Assembly (NCBI GenBank): GCA_030525785.1
Contig: JAUNEA010000002.1
Span: forward strand, 186,001-250,000
Length of the DNA: 64,000 nt
Origin: Cardiobacteriaceae bacterium
Lineage (GTDB): Bacteria; Pseudomonadota; Gammaproteobacteria; Cardiobacteriales; Cardiobacteriaceae
Direction: 5' to 3'
Shown: positions 1 to 8,432 of the stretch, in pieces
How the letters are laid out: each line of letters begins with the position of its first letter
How positions within the stretch are numbered: the stretch's first letter is position 1
Program-made: the position numbers and the translations under genes
The notes under the pieces: generated by a model
What the model saw: only the letters and a program-made list of their open reading frames with translations
The model's database searches: none
What the model was told of the DNA's origin: nothing

Positions 1-19
1 GATTGAATTAGGAGGCGAG

Positions 20-1687
20 ATGGCAAAGCGCTTTGAAGGTGGCTGGGCGAGATGGGGCTTTGCGCCTCGTTTGTTGGATTTGCGAGAGGGTTATACAGGG
101 GCGCAAGCTTTGCGCGATGTAGGAGCAGGAATAACTGTAGCAATGGTGGCATTGCCTTTGGCGATGGCATTTGCGATAGCCTCAGGTTTGCCTCCACAAG
201 CAGGCTTGTTTACTGCAGTGGTGGGTGGCTTTTTGATTTCGTTCTTGAGTGGTTCGCCTGTGCAAATTGGGGGGCCTGCTGGAGCGTTTATTGTGGTGGT
301 TTATGGCATTGTGCAAGAGCATGGTGTTACAGGGCTTTGGGCTGCCACTTTCCTTTCTGGTGTAATGCTTTGGCTGATGGGCTTTTTGCGACTGGGCGTT
401 TTGATTCAGTTTATTCCTGTGGCGGTTATTTTAGGCTTTACCAACGGCATTGCGGTGTTGATTGCTTTTTCGCAGATAGCTGATTTTTTGGGGCTAAGTT
501 TGTCGGAGAAGCCAGCGGCATGGTGGGCATTGGTCAAAGCGCTTTGGACTGCTCGACACAGTTGGAGTGGTGAGGCTGTGTTGGTGGGTGTGTTATCGTT
601 GATGGCGATGATTGTGTGGCATCAGATGCAAGGTATGTGGCGTGGTCGTTGGAGAATGCTCGCCTTTGTGCCAGCTTCTTTGTTGGCGCTGTTGGTGTCG
701 TTGGGTGTTGTTTGGAGCTTGGGTTTACAGGTTCAGACTATTGGTTCGCGCTTTGGTGGCATTCCACAAGGCTTACCGCCACTTTCTGTGCCTGATTTTC
801 AACAGCTAAGCGCTTTGTTCAAACCAGCATTTACACTGGCAATCTTGGGGGCTATTGAGTCGTTGTTATGCGCACGGGTGGCGGATTATTTGCTAAACGA
901 TAGGCATCATGCCAATCAAGAGCTGATGGCACAAGGTGTTGCCAATATGCTGACACCTTGGTTCAGCGGTATGCCAGCTACAGGAACGATTGCCCGAACG
1001 GTAACGAATATCAAAAGTGGTGGTCGTACACCGATTGCAGGCATGACACATGCCTTAACAATTTTGGGCGTGATGCTGCTGTTTGCTCCATTCGCGCAAT
1101 ACATTCCCTTGCCTTGCTTAGCAGCGATTTTGTTGTTTGTGTCGTGGAATATGGGGGAATGGAAGGCTTTTGTGGCGCTTAAAAGCTATCGAGTGCCGTA
1201 TCGTTTGACGTTTCTAGCGGTGTTTGTGCTGACGGTGGTTGTGGATTTAACGGTTGCTGTTTTGGTGGGTATGGTGCTGGCGATGGTGATTGTTCTTTAT
1301 CGATTGTCGCAATTGATGGAGGAGGAAGTCGTGGACGTGCGCGAAGGCGTGGTGATGGTCAGTTTTCGTGGGGCATTGTTTTTTGGTGCAGTGCAACATT
1401 TGGCAGCGTGGGAGGAGAGTTTGCCTAAGAAGCGTCTGATTTTGGATTTGTCAGGCGTTATTTATATGGATAGCACAGGCGCGGAAGCATTAAGCGCTTT
1501 GTGGCGCAAAAGCGAGAGTAAAGGGGTGGATTTGTGGTTGTGTGGTTTGCGTCCTCAGGTTCTTTCGATGATTGAACGCGTGGGTTTGGCAAAGTATTTA
1601 TCGTACCCACCTTTTACCGATAGCCAAAGCGCTTTGTTGTTGGATACACAAATACATGAACGAGTGGAGAAGGTAGATGGAGCTTAG
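20..1687 (+). CDS. SulP (SLC26-type) anion transporter with C-terminal STAS domain
   Basis: Inner-membrane permease of the SulP family, which carries sulfate, bicarbonate or other anions; the substrate cannot be told from sequence. The 555 residues are usual for the family. Residues from about 30 to 430 are a run of hydrophobic helices, including a GFTNGIAVLIAFSQ stretch near 137-150. A cytoplasmic STAS domain follows (about 437-545), with the DLSGVIYMDSTGAEAL core near 476-491. The ATG at 20 is preceded by GGAGG. The end overlaps the xseA start by 11 bp, so the two are probably co-transcribed. An upstream gene in the same operon would lie outside the window. Confidence 0.93.
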   Translation: MAKRFEGGWARWGFAPRLLDLREGYTGAQALRDVGAGITVAMVALPLAMAFAIASGLPPQAGLFTAVVGGFLISFLSGSPVQIGGPAGAFIVVVYGIVQEHGVTGLWAATFLSGVMLWLMGFLRLGVLIQFIPVAVILGFTNGIAVLIAFSQIADFLGLSLSEKPAAWWALVKALWTARHSWSGEAVLVGVLSLMAMIVWHQMQGMWRGRWRMLAFVPASLLALLVSLGVVWSLGLQVQTIGSRFGGIPQGLPPLSVPDFQQLSALFKPAFTLAILGAIESLLCARVADYLLNDRHHANQELMAQGVANMLTPWFSGMPATGTIARTVTNIKSGGRTPIAGMTHALTILGVMLLFAPFAQYIPLPCLAAILLFVSWNMGEWKAFVALKSYRVPYRLTFLAVFVLTVVVDLTVAVLVGMVLAMVIVLYRLSQLMEEEVVDVREGVVMVSFRGALFFGAVQHLAAWEESLPKKRLILDLSGVIYMDSTGAEALSALWRKSESKGVDLWLCGLRPQVLSMIERVGLAKYLSYPPFTDSQSALLLDTQIHERVEKVDGA

Positions 1688-3014
1688 GGTTTTAACTGTA
1701 AGCCAGCTGAATCAAGGGATTCGTTTGTGTTTGGAAGATGTATTTGGCGATATTTGGCTGGAGGGGGAGATTTCCAATTTAGCAAGACCTAGCTCAGGGC
1801 ATGTGTATTTTTCGCTGAAAGATGACGAGGCGCAAATTGCTTGTGTGCTTTTTAAACAAATGCAAGCTGGCATGGGTTTATCGCTGGAGGCATTGGTACA
1901 TGGGCTAAAGATTCGAGTGCATGGAAAAGTGAGTGTGTACACCGTTCGGGGTAACTATCAATTGATGATTGACCGCCTTGAGCCTGTGGGGGAAGGTGCG
2001 TTGGAATGGGAGTATCAAAAGCGCTTTGAGCGACTAAGCGCTTTGGGCTTGTTTGACCCCAACACCAAACCACCTCTGCCTCATTATCCGCAACGCATTG
2101 GCATCATCACCAGCTTGACAGCAGCGGCGTTACAAGATGTGTTGAGCGTGTTCAAACGGCGCAATCCATCGTTAGAAATTGTGATTTATCCGAGTTTGGT
2201 GCAAGGAGCTGAAGCGGCGGGGCAATTGGTTAAACAGTTGTATGTGGCCAATCAGCGCCATGAGGTGGAGGCATTACTCTTGATTCGTGGGGGCGGTAGT
2301 TTGGAGGATTTATGGGCTTTTAACGATGAAGCGCTTTGCCATGCCATTGCAGAAAGCGCTTTGCCGATTGTGACAGGCATTGGACATGAAACCGACACCA
2401 CCCTTGCCGATTATTGCGCCACATTGCGTGCTTCCACACCTACCGCTGCAGCGGAGTTGGTTTGTGCAACGTTAGAGAGTCAGCAAACAGAATTGCGTTA
2501 TTTGGAAAGCGCTTTGTCACGCGCGATACGAGCTTATCTAGAGCGGTTACGCGATTGTTTGCCCAATCAACAACAGCTCACGCAAGCCATAGAGTGGCAA
2601 TGTGAGCGACATCAGCAATATCTTCAACAACAAAGCGCTTTGTTGGAGCGTTGTCACCCTGTGGCGCTTCATCAACAAATGAGCCAACGGCTTGATGAAT
2701 GGGAAGGGCGATTGATGGCGTTGGGGCAGCGTTTAACCGTTTATGAACACGAACGTCAGCGCCATTTAAGCCATCAACTGCATCAAGCGATGAATCGATA
2801 CATGAAAGAGCAAGAGCAACGCTGGCAACAATGGGGTCAGCATTTGGAGCATTTAAGCCCATTGGCTGTTTTACGGCGTGGATTTGCATTGGCGCAGGAT
2901 AGTCAAGGTAGAGTGATTCGAAATGGGCGAGATTGCGTTGTAGGCGATAGAATTGTGGTGCAACTGCATGAGGGAACATTGGATTGTGTTGTGGAGACTG
3001 TGCATCATTGTTGA
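1677..3014 (+). CDS. xseA: Exodeoxyribonuclease VII large subunit
   Basis: Large subunit of exonuclease VII, which with the small subunit XseB degrades single-stranded DNA into short oligonucleotides during repair. An N-terminal OB-fold (about residues 5-100) precedes the catalytic region, which carries the family signature GIGHETDTTLADYCATLRAS followed by TPTAAAE (about residues 235-262). The C-terminal half is a glutamine-rich coiled coil, then a short basic tail. The 445-residue length is typical. The start lies inside the end of the SulP gene, with GAGAAGG upstream. xseB is not in this window. Several copies of the iterated palindrome fall inside the gene. Confidence 0.97.
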   Translation: MELRVLTVSQLNQGIRLCLEDVFGDIWLEGEISNLARPSSGHVYFSLKDDEAQIACVLFKQMQAGMGLSLEALVHGLKIRVHGKVSVYTVRGNYQLMIDRLEPVGEGALEWEYQKRFERLSALGLFDPNTKPPLPHYPQRIGIITSLTAAALQDVLSVFKRRNPSLEIVIYPSLVQGAEAAGQLVKQLYVANQRHEVEALLLIRGGGSLEDLWAFNDEALCHAIAESALPIVTGIGHETDTTLADYCATLRASTPTAAAELVCATLESQQTELRYLESALSRAIRAYLERLRDCLPNQQQLTQAIEWQCERHQQYLQQQSALLERCHPVALHQQMSQRLDEWEGRLMALGQRLTVYEHERQRHLSHQLHQAMNRYMKEQEQRWQQWGQHLEHLSPLAVLRRGFALAQDSQGRVIRNGRDCVVGDRIVVQLHEGTLDCVVETVHHC

Positions 3015-3062
3015 TGAACAAAGCGCTTTGAGAGGCGTAATTTTGTAGGGAGATATAAGAAG

Positions 3063-3839
3063 ATGAGAGATTGGAGCAAGATCATGAGCGAGGTCTGGCG
3101 TGGGGTAAAAGCCTGTATACCTATGTTGTTTGGCATTATTCCTTTTGCCCTGATTTTGGGAACAGAAGCGGCAAGGCAAGGTATGATGCCTGCTGAAATT
3201 GGCTTGATGATGGCACTTAATTTTGCAGGAGGTTCAGAATTTGCAGCTGTTGGTATGTGGGTTAGCCCATTGCCCATTGCCCTTATCATTGGCACGACTT
3301 TTTTAATCAATAGTCGACATATTCTGATGGGCGCAGCGTTAGCGCCTGTTTTAGGCAAGCCTTCGAGCTATAAAGCAGCATTTTTGTTGTTTTTCATGAC
3401 CGATGAAAGCTGGGCATTGGCGATGCGTGATGCTAACGAGCGAAAAAGAAAAGGCTTACCACCTTTTAGTACAGCATTTTATATGGGAACCGCCATACCG
3501 CTATACATCAGCTGGGCAAGCTTGGGTTACTTTGGTGCAAGCATGAGTCAAGAGTGGGGTGATATTGAGCGCTTTGGAGTGGCGATGGCATTTCCAGCAG
3601 TTTTCTTGGTGATTATTCGTGGTATGTGGCGCACGATGTATCATGCATTGCCATGGTTGGTGAGTTTGATTGCAGCGGCAGTTACTTACTTGCTTGTGCC
3701 AAAATCGGGGTGGTATGTGATGGTGGGAACATTGGCTGGTTTGGTGGCTGCTTATTACTTAAAGGCAGATAAGCGTCCTGTGATTATTGAGCGTGTGCCT
3801 CACGAGCAAAGCGCTTTGGGAGAGGGGAAAGAGTCATGA
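3063..3839 (+). CDS. azlC: AzlC family amino-acid exporter, large subunit
   Basis: Membrane protein of the AzlC/YgaZ family, the large component of two-part exporters for branched-chain and other amino acids. The 258 residues are mostly hydrophobic, with helices from the N-terminus (PMLFGIIPFALILG) to near residue 245, and include the family-like stretch FINSRHILMGAALAP near residue 80. The ATG at 3063 has AGGGAGAT seven bases upstream. An alternative ATG lies at 3084. The stop overlaps the azlD start in an ATGA arrangement, which points to translational coupling. Substrate specificity is inferred from the family only. Confidence 0.92.
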   Translation: MRDWSKIMSEVWRGVKACIPMLFGIIPFALILGTEAARQGMMPAEIGLMMALNFAGGSEFAAVGMWVSPLPIALIIGTTFLINSRHILMGAALAPVLGKPSSYKAAFLLFFMTDESWALAMRDANERKRKGLPPFSTAFYMGTAIPLYISWASLGYFGASMSQEWGDIERFGVAMAFPAVFLVIIRGMWRTMYHALPWLVSLIAAAVTYLLVPKSGWYVMVGTLAGLVAAYYLKADKRPVIIERVPHEQSALGEGKES

Positions 3840-4135
3840 GTATCGTTACTGTGCTGACCATTTTGGGTATGTTACTGGTGACTTATTCTACGCGTTTGAT
3901 GGGATATTTTCTGTTACGTAATCGGCAGTTGAATGATGATGCGAAGCGTGTGATGGAAGCTGCGCCAGGTTGTGTCTTAATTGCTGTCATCGCTCCCTAT
4001 TTTGTTTCTGATAAACCACATGAACTTATCGCTTTGGCGATAACTTTATGGGCAGCAAGCCGATTTTCTATGATGCTAACCGTTATTCTGGCGATGGCAA
4101 GTAGTGCTATCTTGGGTTGGGTATTGGGAGGATAA
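3836..4135 (+). CDS. azlD: AzlD family amino-acid exporter, small subunit
   Basis: Small partner of AzlC in the two-component exporter. The 99 residues hold about four hydrophobic segments, and an early TYSTRLMGYFLL stretch typical of AzlD. The gene begins four bases before the azlC stop (ATGA overlap), so both are made from one message. Its TAA stop is built into a copy of the iterated palindrome (TAAAGCGCTTT), and a second copy follows within 25 bp. Confidence 0.92.
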   Translation: MSIVTVLTILGMLLVTYSTRLMGYFLLRNRQLNDDAKRVMEAAPGCVLIAVIAPYFVSDKPHELIALAITLWAASRFSMMLTVILAMASSAILGWVLGG

Positions 4136-4167
4136 AGCGCTTTGGGCAATTGAACTCAAAGCGCTTT
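4134..4167. repeat. Paired palindrome copies forming a hairpin between azlD and ppk2
   Basis: Two palindrome copies (4134-4144 and 4157-4167) are separated by 12 bases. Because each is self-complementary they can also pair with each other as 11-bp arms. The site lies between the convergent genes azlD and ppk2 and could act as a terminator, although no strong T-run follows on either side. Confidence 0.6.
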
Positions 4168-4195
4168 GGGTTTGTTGGCTTATGCCTAAAAGGAA

Positions 4196-5110
4196 TTAGC
4201 CATCTTCATGGGTGGCTTGGTTAATATCAGGCAGCATCACAATTAAAGGATCAACGGTGCCAATAGCTTGCTCATCTTTGTTGGGATAATTCAATTGGCT
4301 CAAGAAATAACGAATGCAATTAATTCTTGCCCGTTTTTTGTCATCAGATTTAATGACAACCCAAGGAGCATCTTTGCTATGGGTATGGAAGAACATTTCA
4401 TTTTTGGCAGCAGTGTATTGATCCCATAAATCTAAGGATTGAATATCCACAGGCGAAAGTTTCCAATGTTTTAATGGGTCAGAATAACGGGAAATAAAAC
4501 GCCGTCTTTGCTCTTCTTGGGAAACGGAGAACCAAAATTTGAATAAGTGGATATTGCTATCGGTGAGCATTTTTTCAAACAAAGGCGTTTGGCGTAAGAA
4601 TAATAAATGCTCATGGGGCTGGCAAAATCCCATAACACGCTCTACGCCTGCGCGGTTATACCAAGAACGGTCAAAGAAGACCATCTCACCACTGGTGGGT
4701 AAATGTTGGATATAGCGTTGAAAATACCACTGTCCACGCTCGATGCTGGTTGGTTTTTCCAATGCCACCACCCGCGCTCCACGTGGATTTAAATGTTCCA
4801 TAAAGCGCTTGATGGTGCCACCTTTACCTGCCGCATCTCGCCCTTCAAATAAAGCAACAATTTTCTGCCCTTGATCTTTTACCCAACTTTGCACTTTCAA
4901 TAGCTCAATTTGCAAAATTTTCTTTTCTTTTTCATAAGCTCGGCGACTCATACGAGTGCGATAGGGGTAGCTTTCTGGTAATGGGGCAGAGGTGCTATCT
5001 TCCTTGCTCACTCGCCCACGATGTGCCATCACTTCTTCTTCAAAGATTTGCAAGCCTTGTTGGGCTGGAACTTGAATGGGTTCATAGGGTTGTAGCTGAT
5101 GTTCGCTCAT
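4196..5110 (-). CDS. ppk2: Polyphosphate kinase 2 family protein
   Basis: Cytoplasmic PPK2-family kinase, which transfers phosphate between inorganic polyphosphate and nucleotides. The Walker A-like motif is GRDAAGKGG (residues 90-98) and the second motif is DRSWYNR (147-153); both are the PPK2 catalytic signatures. The 304 residues match a single-domain PPK2. The N-terminal 50 residues are variable and probably flexible. The start at 5110 has AAGGAG upstream. The gene stands alone and converges on azlD. Whether it prefers ADP, GDP or nucleoside monophosphates cannot be decided here. Confidence 0.95.
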   Translation of the reverse strand: MSEHQLQPYEPIQVPAQQGLQIFEEEVMAHRGRVSKEDSTSAPLPESYPYRTRMSRRAYEKEKKILQIELLKVQSWVKDQGQKIVALFEGRDAAGKGGTIKRFMEHLNPRGARVVALEKPTSIERGQWYFQRYIQHLPTSGEMVFFDRSWYNRAGVERVMGFCQPHEHLLFLRQTPLFEKMLTDSNIHLFKFWFSVSQEEQRRRFISRYSDPLKHWKLSPVDIQSLDLWDQYTAAKNEMFFHTHSKDAPWVVIKSDDKKRARINCIRYFLSQLNYPNKDEQAIGTVDPLIVMLPDINQATHEDG

Positions 5111-5230
5111 GATAGTGATCTCCTTAATACAAGATAAGTAAAAAGTAATGATTTTTTCATTTTATCATGATTGCACTCGCAAGGGTAAGCTAAGCTACGG
5201 TATGATAAAGCGCTTTGATGGGAGGATAGA

Positions 5231-6019
5231 ATGGATAAAACAGAAGACACTATGAAGGTATTGGTAATGGGAGAGCCTTATACTCAGGTGCCCAAAGATT
5301 TGTACATTCCTCCTGATGCTTTAAGGGTTCTTTTGATGGCTTTTGAAGGCCCACTGGATTTATTACTCTATTTGATTCGTAAACATAATTTTGATGTGTT
5401 GAATATTCCTGTTTCAGATATTACAGAGCAATATTTGCGTTATATGCAACTCATGGAACAATTGGATATGGGGCTGGCAGCTGAGTATTTACTGATGGCA
5501 GCCACTTTAGGTGAGATAAAAGCGCGTTTATTGTTCCCTACATTGCCACAAATTCTCGATGGTGAATCCACAGAAGATCCGCGTTTGGATTTAATGGCAC
5601 AATTGCAAAAATACGCGCAGATTAAATTGGCTGCACAAAGCTTAGCGCAATATTCTCGTGTTGGCGAGCAGGTATTGTTGTCAGGAATTAGGGTAGAGAT
5701 TGAGGAGCCAGTCGTGGCACCAGCAGGAGATGCAAAGCGCTTGCATCAGTGTTTGGAACTTTTGGCAAGGCAGCAGGGATTTCGGCAATCTCATCATGTT
5801 GAAGAGGATACTATGGTGTTGTCGCAATGTTTGGCTAGTATGCGTGAGCGATTGGAGCAACATCAGGGCTGGCAAAATTTAGAGGGATTTTATCTGAGAG
5901 AAGAAGCGCGTGCAGGGCTGGTGCTGAATTTGATGGCGATGCTGGAGCTTGATCGTGAACAAGAGATTGAGTGGTATCAAGAGCAATATTTTGCTCCCGT
6001 ATTCTTAAAAAAAAGATAA
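5231..6019 (+). CDS. scpA: Segregation and condensation protein A
   Basis: Kleisin subunit of the Smc-ScpAB condensin, which helps chromosome segregation. The 262 residues show the ScpA hallmark FEGPLDLLLYLIRKHNFDVL near residues 38-57, followed by the helical DITEQYLRYM region, and a C-terminal winged-helix-like part rich in acidic and glutamine residues. The start follows GGGAGGATAG. The usual partner scpB is not next to it; a tRNA gene follows about 90 bp downstream, so scpB must be elsewhere or absent. A palindrome copy lies just upstream (about 5207). Confidence 0.94.
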   Translation: MDKTEDTMKVLVMGEPYTQVPKDLYIPPDALRVLLMAFEGPLDLLLYLIRKHNFDVLNIPVSDITEQYLRYMQLMEQLDMGLAAEYLLMAATLGEIKARLLFPTLPQILDGESTEDPRLDLMAQLQKYAQIKLAAQSLAQYSRVGEQVLLSGIRVEIEEPVVAPAGDAKRLHQCLELLARQQGFRQSHHVEEDTMVLSQCLASMRERLEQHQGWQNLEGFYLREEARAGLVLNLMAMLELDREQEIEWYQEQYFAPVFLKKR

Positions 6020-6106
6020 AATATATATATTTCATATAATTGTAAAAATAAATAAAAATAAGCTGGACGAAAGCGCTTTTTGGGATTAAAATGCGCTCCT
6101 CATCAC

Positions 6107-6197
6107 GGAGGTTTGGCAGAGTGGTTTAATGCACCGGTCTTGAAAACCGACGTAGGTTGATAGCCTACCCAGAGTTCGAATCTCTGAGCCTCCGCCA
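6107..6197 (+). tRNA. tRNA-Ser (anticodon TGA)
   Basis: A 91-nt class II tRNA. The acceptor stem GGAGGTT pairs with AGCCTCC, the CCA end is encoded (6195-6197), the anticodon TGA is at 6141-6143, and there is a long variable arm and a GTTCGAATC T-loop. It is followed at once by an intrinsic terminator, and its 3' flank is the left border of a decayed mobile element. Confidence 0.98.
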
Positions 6198-6203
6198 GAT
6201 TCT

Positions 6204-6234
6204 AAAAAGCCCACATTAACGTGGGCTTTTTTAT
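6204..6234 (+). terminator. Intrinsic terminator after tRNA-Ser
   Basis: The stem AAAAGCCCAC / GTGGGCTTTT with loop ATTAAC is followed by T residues. The A-run on the other side also makes it usable from the minus strand, for the truncated endolysin gene whose stop codon (6231-6233) lies inside it. Confidence 0.9.
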
Positions 6235-6629
6235 TGTCTATTAGTAAGCATTTCAATAAGAGCACCATCAACGCGTACGTTTAAAATGCGTTGCAAATAC
6301 CGAACGGCGCGTGAGGTGCCTGAATTCACAGCAAAGTCAAACAGGGCATAATCTAGCCCTGTGGGTAAATCGTGAAAGCGAATGGGGTCTTGGTATTGGC
6401 GTTGATAAATGTCTAGCACTTCCGCCATCGTGATGTGCTTTACGCTTTGAACCGAAAGCCCTAAGCGCTTTTGGTAAGCGTCATAAGTGGCTTGGGTGAT
6501 GCCGTAATGGGTGGCTCCTGCTGGGTCTTTGGGGTAGTTGATGTAGCTACCTTCGTGGGCGAGCAAACGGCTCATCATTGCTTGCTGATAGGGTTTTTGT
6601 GGGGGATTGTGTGGCGTATGTTCAGGCAT
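6231..6629 (-). pseudogene. Truncated phage-type endolysin (glycoside hydrolase 108 family)
   Basis: Phage or secreted muramidase of the GH108 (ZliS-like) type, cleaving peptidoglycan glycan strands. The catalytic region LLAHEGSYINYPKDPAGATH starts near residue 22, with the presumed catalytic Glu26, followed by YGIT. The second, peptidoglycan-binding part begins (DYALFDFAVNSGTSRAVRYL) but breaks off after about 20 more residues, where the stop falls inside the tRNA-Ser terminator. About 132 residues remain of the roughly 170-190 I would expect. The start at 6629 is chosen for an AGGAG seven bases upstream. The truncation at the tRNA flank suggests a deletion or integration junction. Residual activity is uncertain. 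Confidence 0.8.
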
Positions 6630-6650
6630 GAAGTTCTCCTCATGAGGCAT

Positions 6651-6671
6651 AAAAAAACCGCCTTTCGGCGG
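6651..6671 (-). terminator. Intrinsic terminator upstream of the endolysin
   Basis: On the minus strand a GC stem CCGCC/GGCGG with a 4-base loop is followed by seven T. It ends the transcript of the small membrane protein at 6709-6903. Confidence 0.8.
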
Positions 6672-6708
6672 CGGTGAGATAAAAGCTCTTTGGGCTAGTT
6701 TTGTGTTT

Positions 6709-6903
6709 TTATCTATTTTGTTTGCGCCGATATTCTCGGTACAGCAACACAAAAAAGACGGTCAATATAAAAAGAAGGTGCCATTTTAGGTTATGTTCGC
6801 CATTCACACAGCCTGAGACGCGACAGCGCCCAAACTCGCGATAAGGATTGATGAGGAAAGACAACACCAACACATAAAAAGCTAGCCATTCTTTTTTAAA
6901 CAT
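6709..6903 (-). CDS. Small two-helix membrane protein with an FGRC loop (element remnant)
   Basis: I do not recognise this 64-residue protein. It has two hydrophobic helices (about residues 6-18 and 42-56) joined by a polar loop carrying FGRC and a second cysteine eight residues later or less, and it ends in a basic tail. AAGGAG lies five bases before the ATG at 6903. The next gene upstream on the same strand (6950-7159) has the same plan and the same FGRC motif, so the two are diverged duplicates. Next to an endolysin, a holin or a lysis accessory is one possibility, but nothing in the sequence proves it. Confidence 0.6.
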   Translation of the reverse strand: MFKKEWLAFYVLVLSFLINPYREFGRCRVSGCVNGEHNLKWHLLFILTVFFVLLYREYRRKQNR

Positions 6904-6923
6904 AGAGACTCCTTAACCTCCTA

Positions 6924-6939
6924 CCGCCGATGTCGGCGG
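6924..6939 (-). other. GC-rich hairpin just upstream of the small gene's ribosome binding site
   Basis: CCGCCGA and TCGGCGG are perfectly complementary around TG. The hairpin lies between the two small membrane genes, 10 bases from the AAGGAG of the downstream one, and could either separate their transcripts or influence translation. There is no T-run. Confidence 0.45.
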
Positions 6940-6949
6940 AGGAGTTGGT

Positions 6950-7159
6950 TTAATCATCGGAGGGGTTTTTGAGATAGCGGTAGATGATGGCGATTAGGGT
7001 AGAGATTAAAAAGGCTGCCCAATAATAGCCATCGTATTCCCCTGCCGTGCAACTTTCAGGGCGAAACGCTTGGCAACGTCCAAAATGCATATCAGGGTCA
7101 AAGATAACCCATAAGGTCAATGCAGCCCAAATCCATAAATCTCGTTTTAATCGCTTCAC
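6950..7159 (-). CDS. Small two-helix membrane protein with an FGRC loop, second copy
   Basis: An unrecognised protein of about 69 residues. It has a basic N-terminus (VKRLKRD), a hydrophobic helix, a loop with FGRC and a further cysteine, then a second hydrophobic helix and a short polar tail. A GTG at 7159 is preceded by GGAG at a five-base spacing; an in-frame GTG at 7165 is an alternative. It resembles the protein encoded at 6709-6903 in layout and in the loop motif. It lies in the element remnant between tRNA-Ser and ssrA and has no match to a family I know. Confidence 0.55.
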   Translation of the reverse strand: MKRLKRDLWIWAALTLWVIFDPDMHFGRCQAFRPESCTAGEYDGYYWAAFLISTLIAIIYRYLKNPSDD

Positions 7160-7179
7160 CGCCACTCCATCTCAACTAA

Positions 7180-7557
7180 ATCCCTATCAAAGCCAGAGCC
7201 AAAGCGCTTGGTTATGCCAAAGATAATCCATTGCCAACTTATCAAGATAAGAACGGGAATCAAGTTACCGTTCACGCGGATAATGGTTGGGGTAATCACG
7301 GCGATCATCTTTACCCTAATCTCAGCAAAGCGCTTTGGGATAAAGAAGTGCAATTGGGGGTTGGGCATAAGGAAGCGCCGAATATTGAACCTACATGGCT
7401 AGAGAAAATTAAAAATGCTGATTTGAAGATAGTCGATTTTTCTGGGATTATACCAAGAAAAAGTGAGGTAGATAGGTTGGCAAAAGAAGTGGTTAAAAAA
7501 GGAGATAAACCTATCTTGCGAGATAAAATAGCACTATGCCAATTGTTGCTACAATAA
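7180..7557 (+). pseudogene. Orphan gene fragment, 5' end missing
   Basis: The frame is open from 7180 (after a stop at 7177-7179) to a stop at 7557, about 125 codons, and no good start with a ribosome binding site is visible. A TTG at 7231 is the only candidate and has no convincing signal. The first part (LGYAKDNPLPTYQDKNGNQ, then a histidine- and tryptophan-rich stretch) reads like the end of a larger protein rather than an N-terminus. The last 50 residues are lysine-rich. An intrinsic terminator follows, which supports a real gene end. I cannot assign a family. Confidence 0.5.
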
Positions 7558-7573
7558 GCAAGATAGACCCCAA

Positions 7574-7596
7574 AACCGCCTTCAGGCGGTTTTTTT
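7574..7596 (+). terminator. Intrinsic terminator after the orphan fragment
   Basis: The stem AACCGCC / GGCGGTT with loop TTCA runs into a T-tract at 7590-7596. Confidence 0.88.
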
Positions 7597-7781
7597 GCGC
7601 CTAAAAGGAATGTTTATGATACTAGCGGATACTTTTTTCCACCTCAACTATGCCCCTGAGCATTCGGGGGGTGTTAGCTGGATTTGATTCAGGTGTGAAA
7701 CAAATTGAGGGCAAAGCTGCGAGCGTGCGCGTGTCGGTTTATGAGGCAACGCCTGTGCTTAGATTTGTTCAAAGCGCTTTA

Positions 7782-8292
7782 TCAATGCGCTGTGTGAAGC
7801 TTATTCTGTGACTCAATGTTTTTAACGACTTGAACCAATTCGGGCGCGGTAACACTTGCAATCAAACGCTTGTTAAATGCTGGAATCAAATAGCGCTTAA
7901 CAGTTGCTAACGTGTCTTTATGGTGTTTTTCAGACCAGCGCTTAGTTTTGGCAGTAGTCACCACAAAATCAAATGCAAGATTTTCAAACAGTTCTCGACT
8001 CATGCCGTCTTGAATAGTACTTGTTGCAAAGCGCTTTGCTTGGTTTTACGTTTGGAAAGATTCGAGTCAATGCCATTGGATAATGGCAAACGCATAATGG
8101 CATGTTTTTCTCGAGCTTGCTTCAGGCTTACTGCTGGGTAAACACCATAACTCGCACGCTTCCGTTTGTATTGATTCGATACGCTCCACGCCAATATTTG
8201 CCTTTTTCGGTGACGTAAAGAAATAATCCGCTGCCGTCACTATGCGTATCAAGCTTTGCGTTCTGGCAGGATTTTTCGGTGAGTGTTACCAT
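7782..8292 (-). pseudogene. Decayed tyrosine-recombinase integrase (P4-like)
   Basis: Three reading-frame pieces together spell the N-terminal two thirds of a P4-type integrase. From an ATG at 8292 come MVTLTEKSCQNAKLDTHSDG and GLFLYVTEKGKYW, the arm-binding domain. After a frameshift near 8190 comes RASYGVYPAVSLKQAREKHA. After a second one near 8000 the core-binding domain follows (KTKRWSEKHHKDTLATVKRY, then SVTAPELVQVVKNIE). It stops at 7782 with no catalytic domain: the R-HxxR-Y residues are absent. The gene reads away from the 3' end of ssrA, a classic attachment site for this integrase class, about 150 bp away. It cannot be functional. Confidence 0.85.
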
Positions 8293-8406
8293 ACTTATCG
8301 CTGTTGCTATTTTGTAAACGCATTATCAAAAATAGCAACAAAATAACGCGGATAGTGGCGAACCGTTGCGAACGGCTTAAACGGTGAAAATCTAGCTATT
8401 TCAAGC

Positions 8407-8432
8407 AATAAAAAACCCACGCGGACGTGGGT
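8407..8432 (-). terminator. Intrinsic terminator of ssrA
   Basis: On the minus strand ACCCACG and CGTGGGT pair around a 4-base loop and are followed by TTTTTTATT, about 12 bases beyond the CCA end of the tmRNA. Confidence 0.88.

Noticed and set aside
3005-3358. 117-residue minus-strand frame across azlC start
   Set aside because: Antisense to a well-supported AzlC; no signal or domain.
7156-7368. 70-residue minus-strand frame with hydrophobic residues
   Set aside because: Lies antisense to the orphan fragment and overlaps the start of the small membrane gene; no ribosome binding site.
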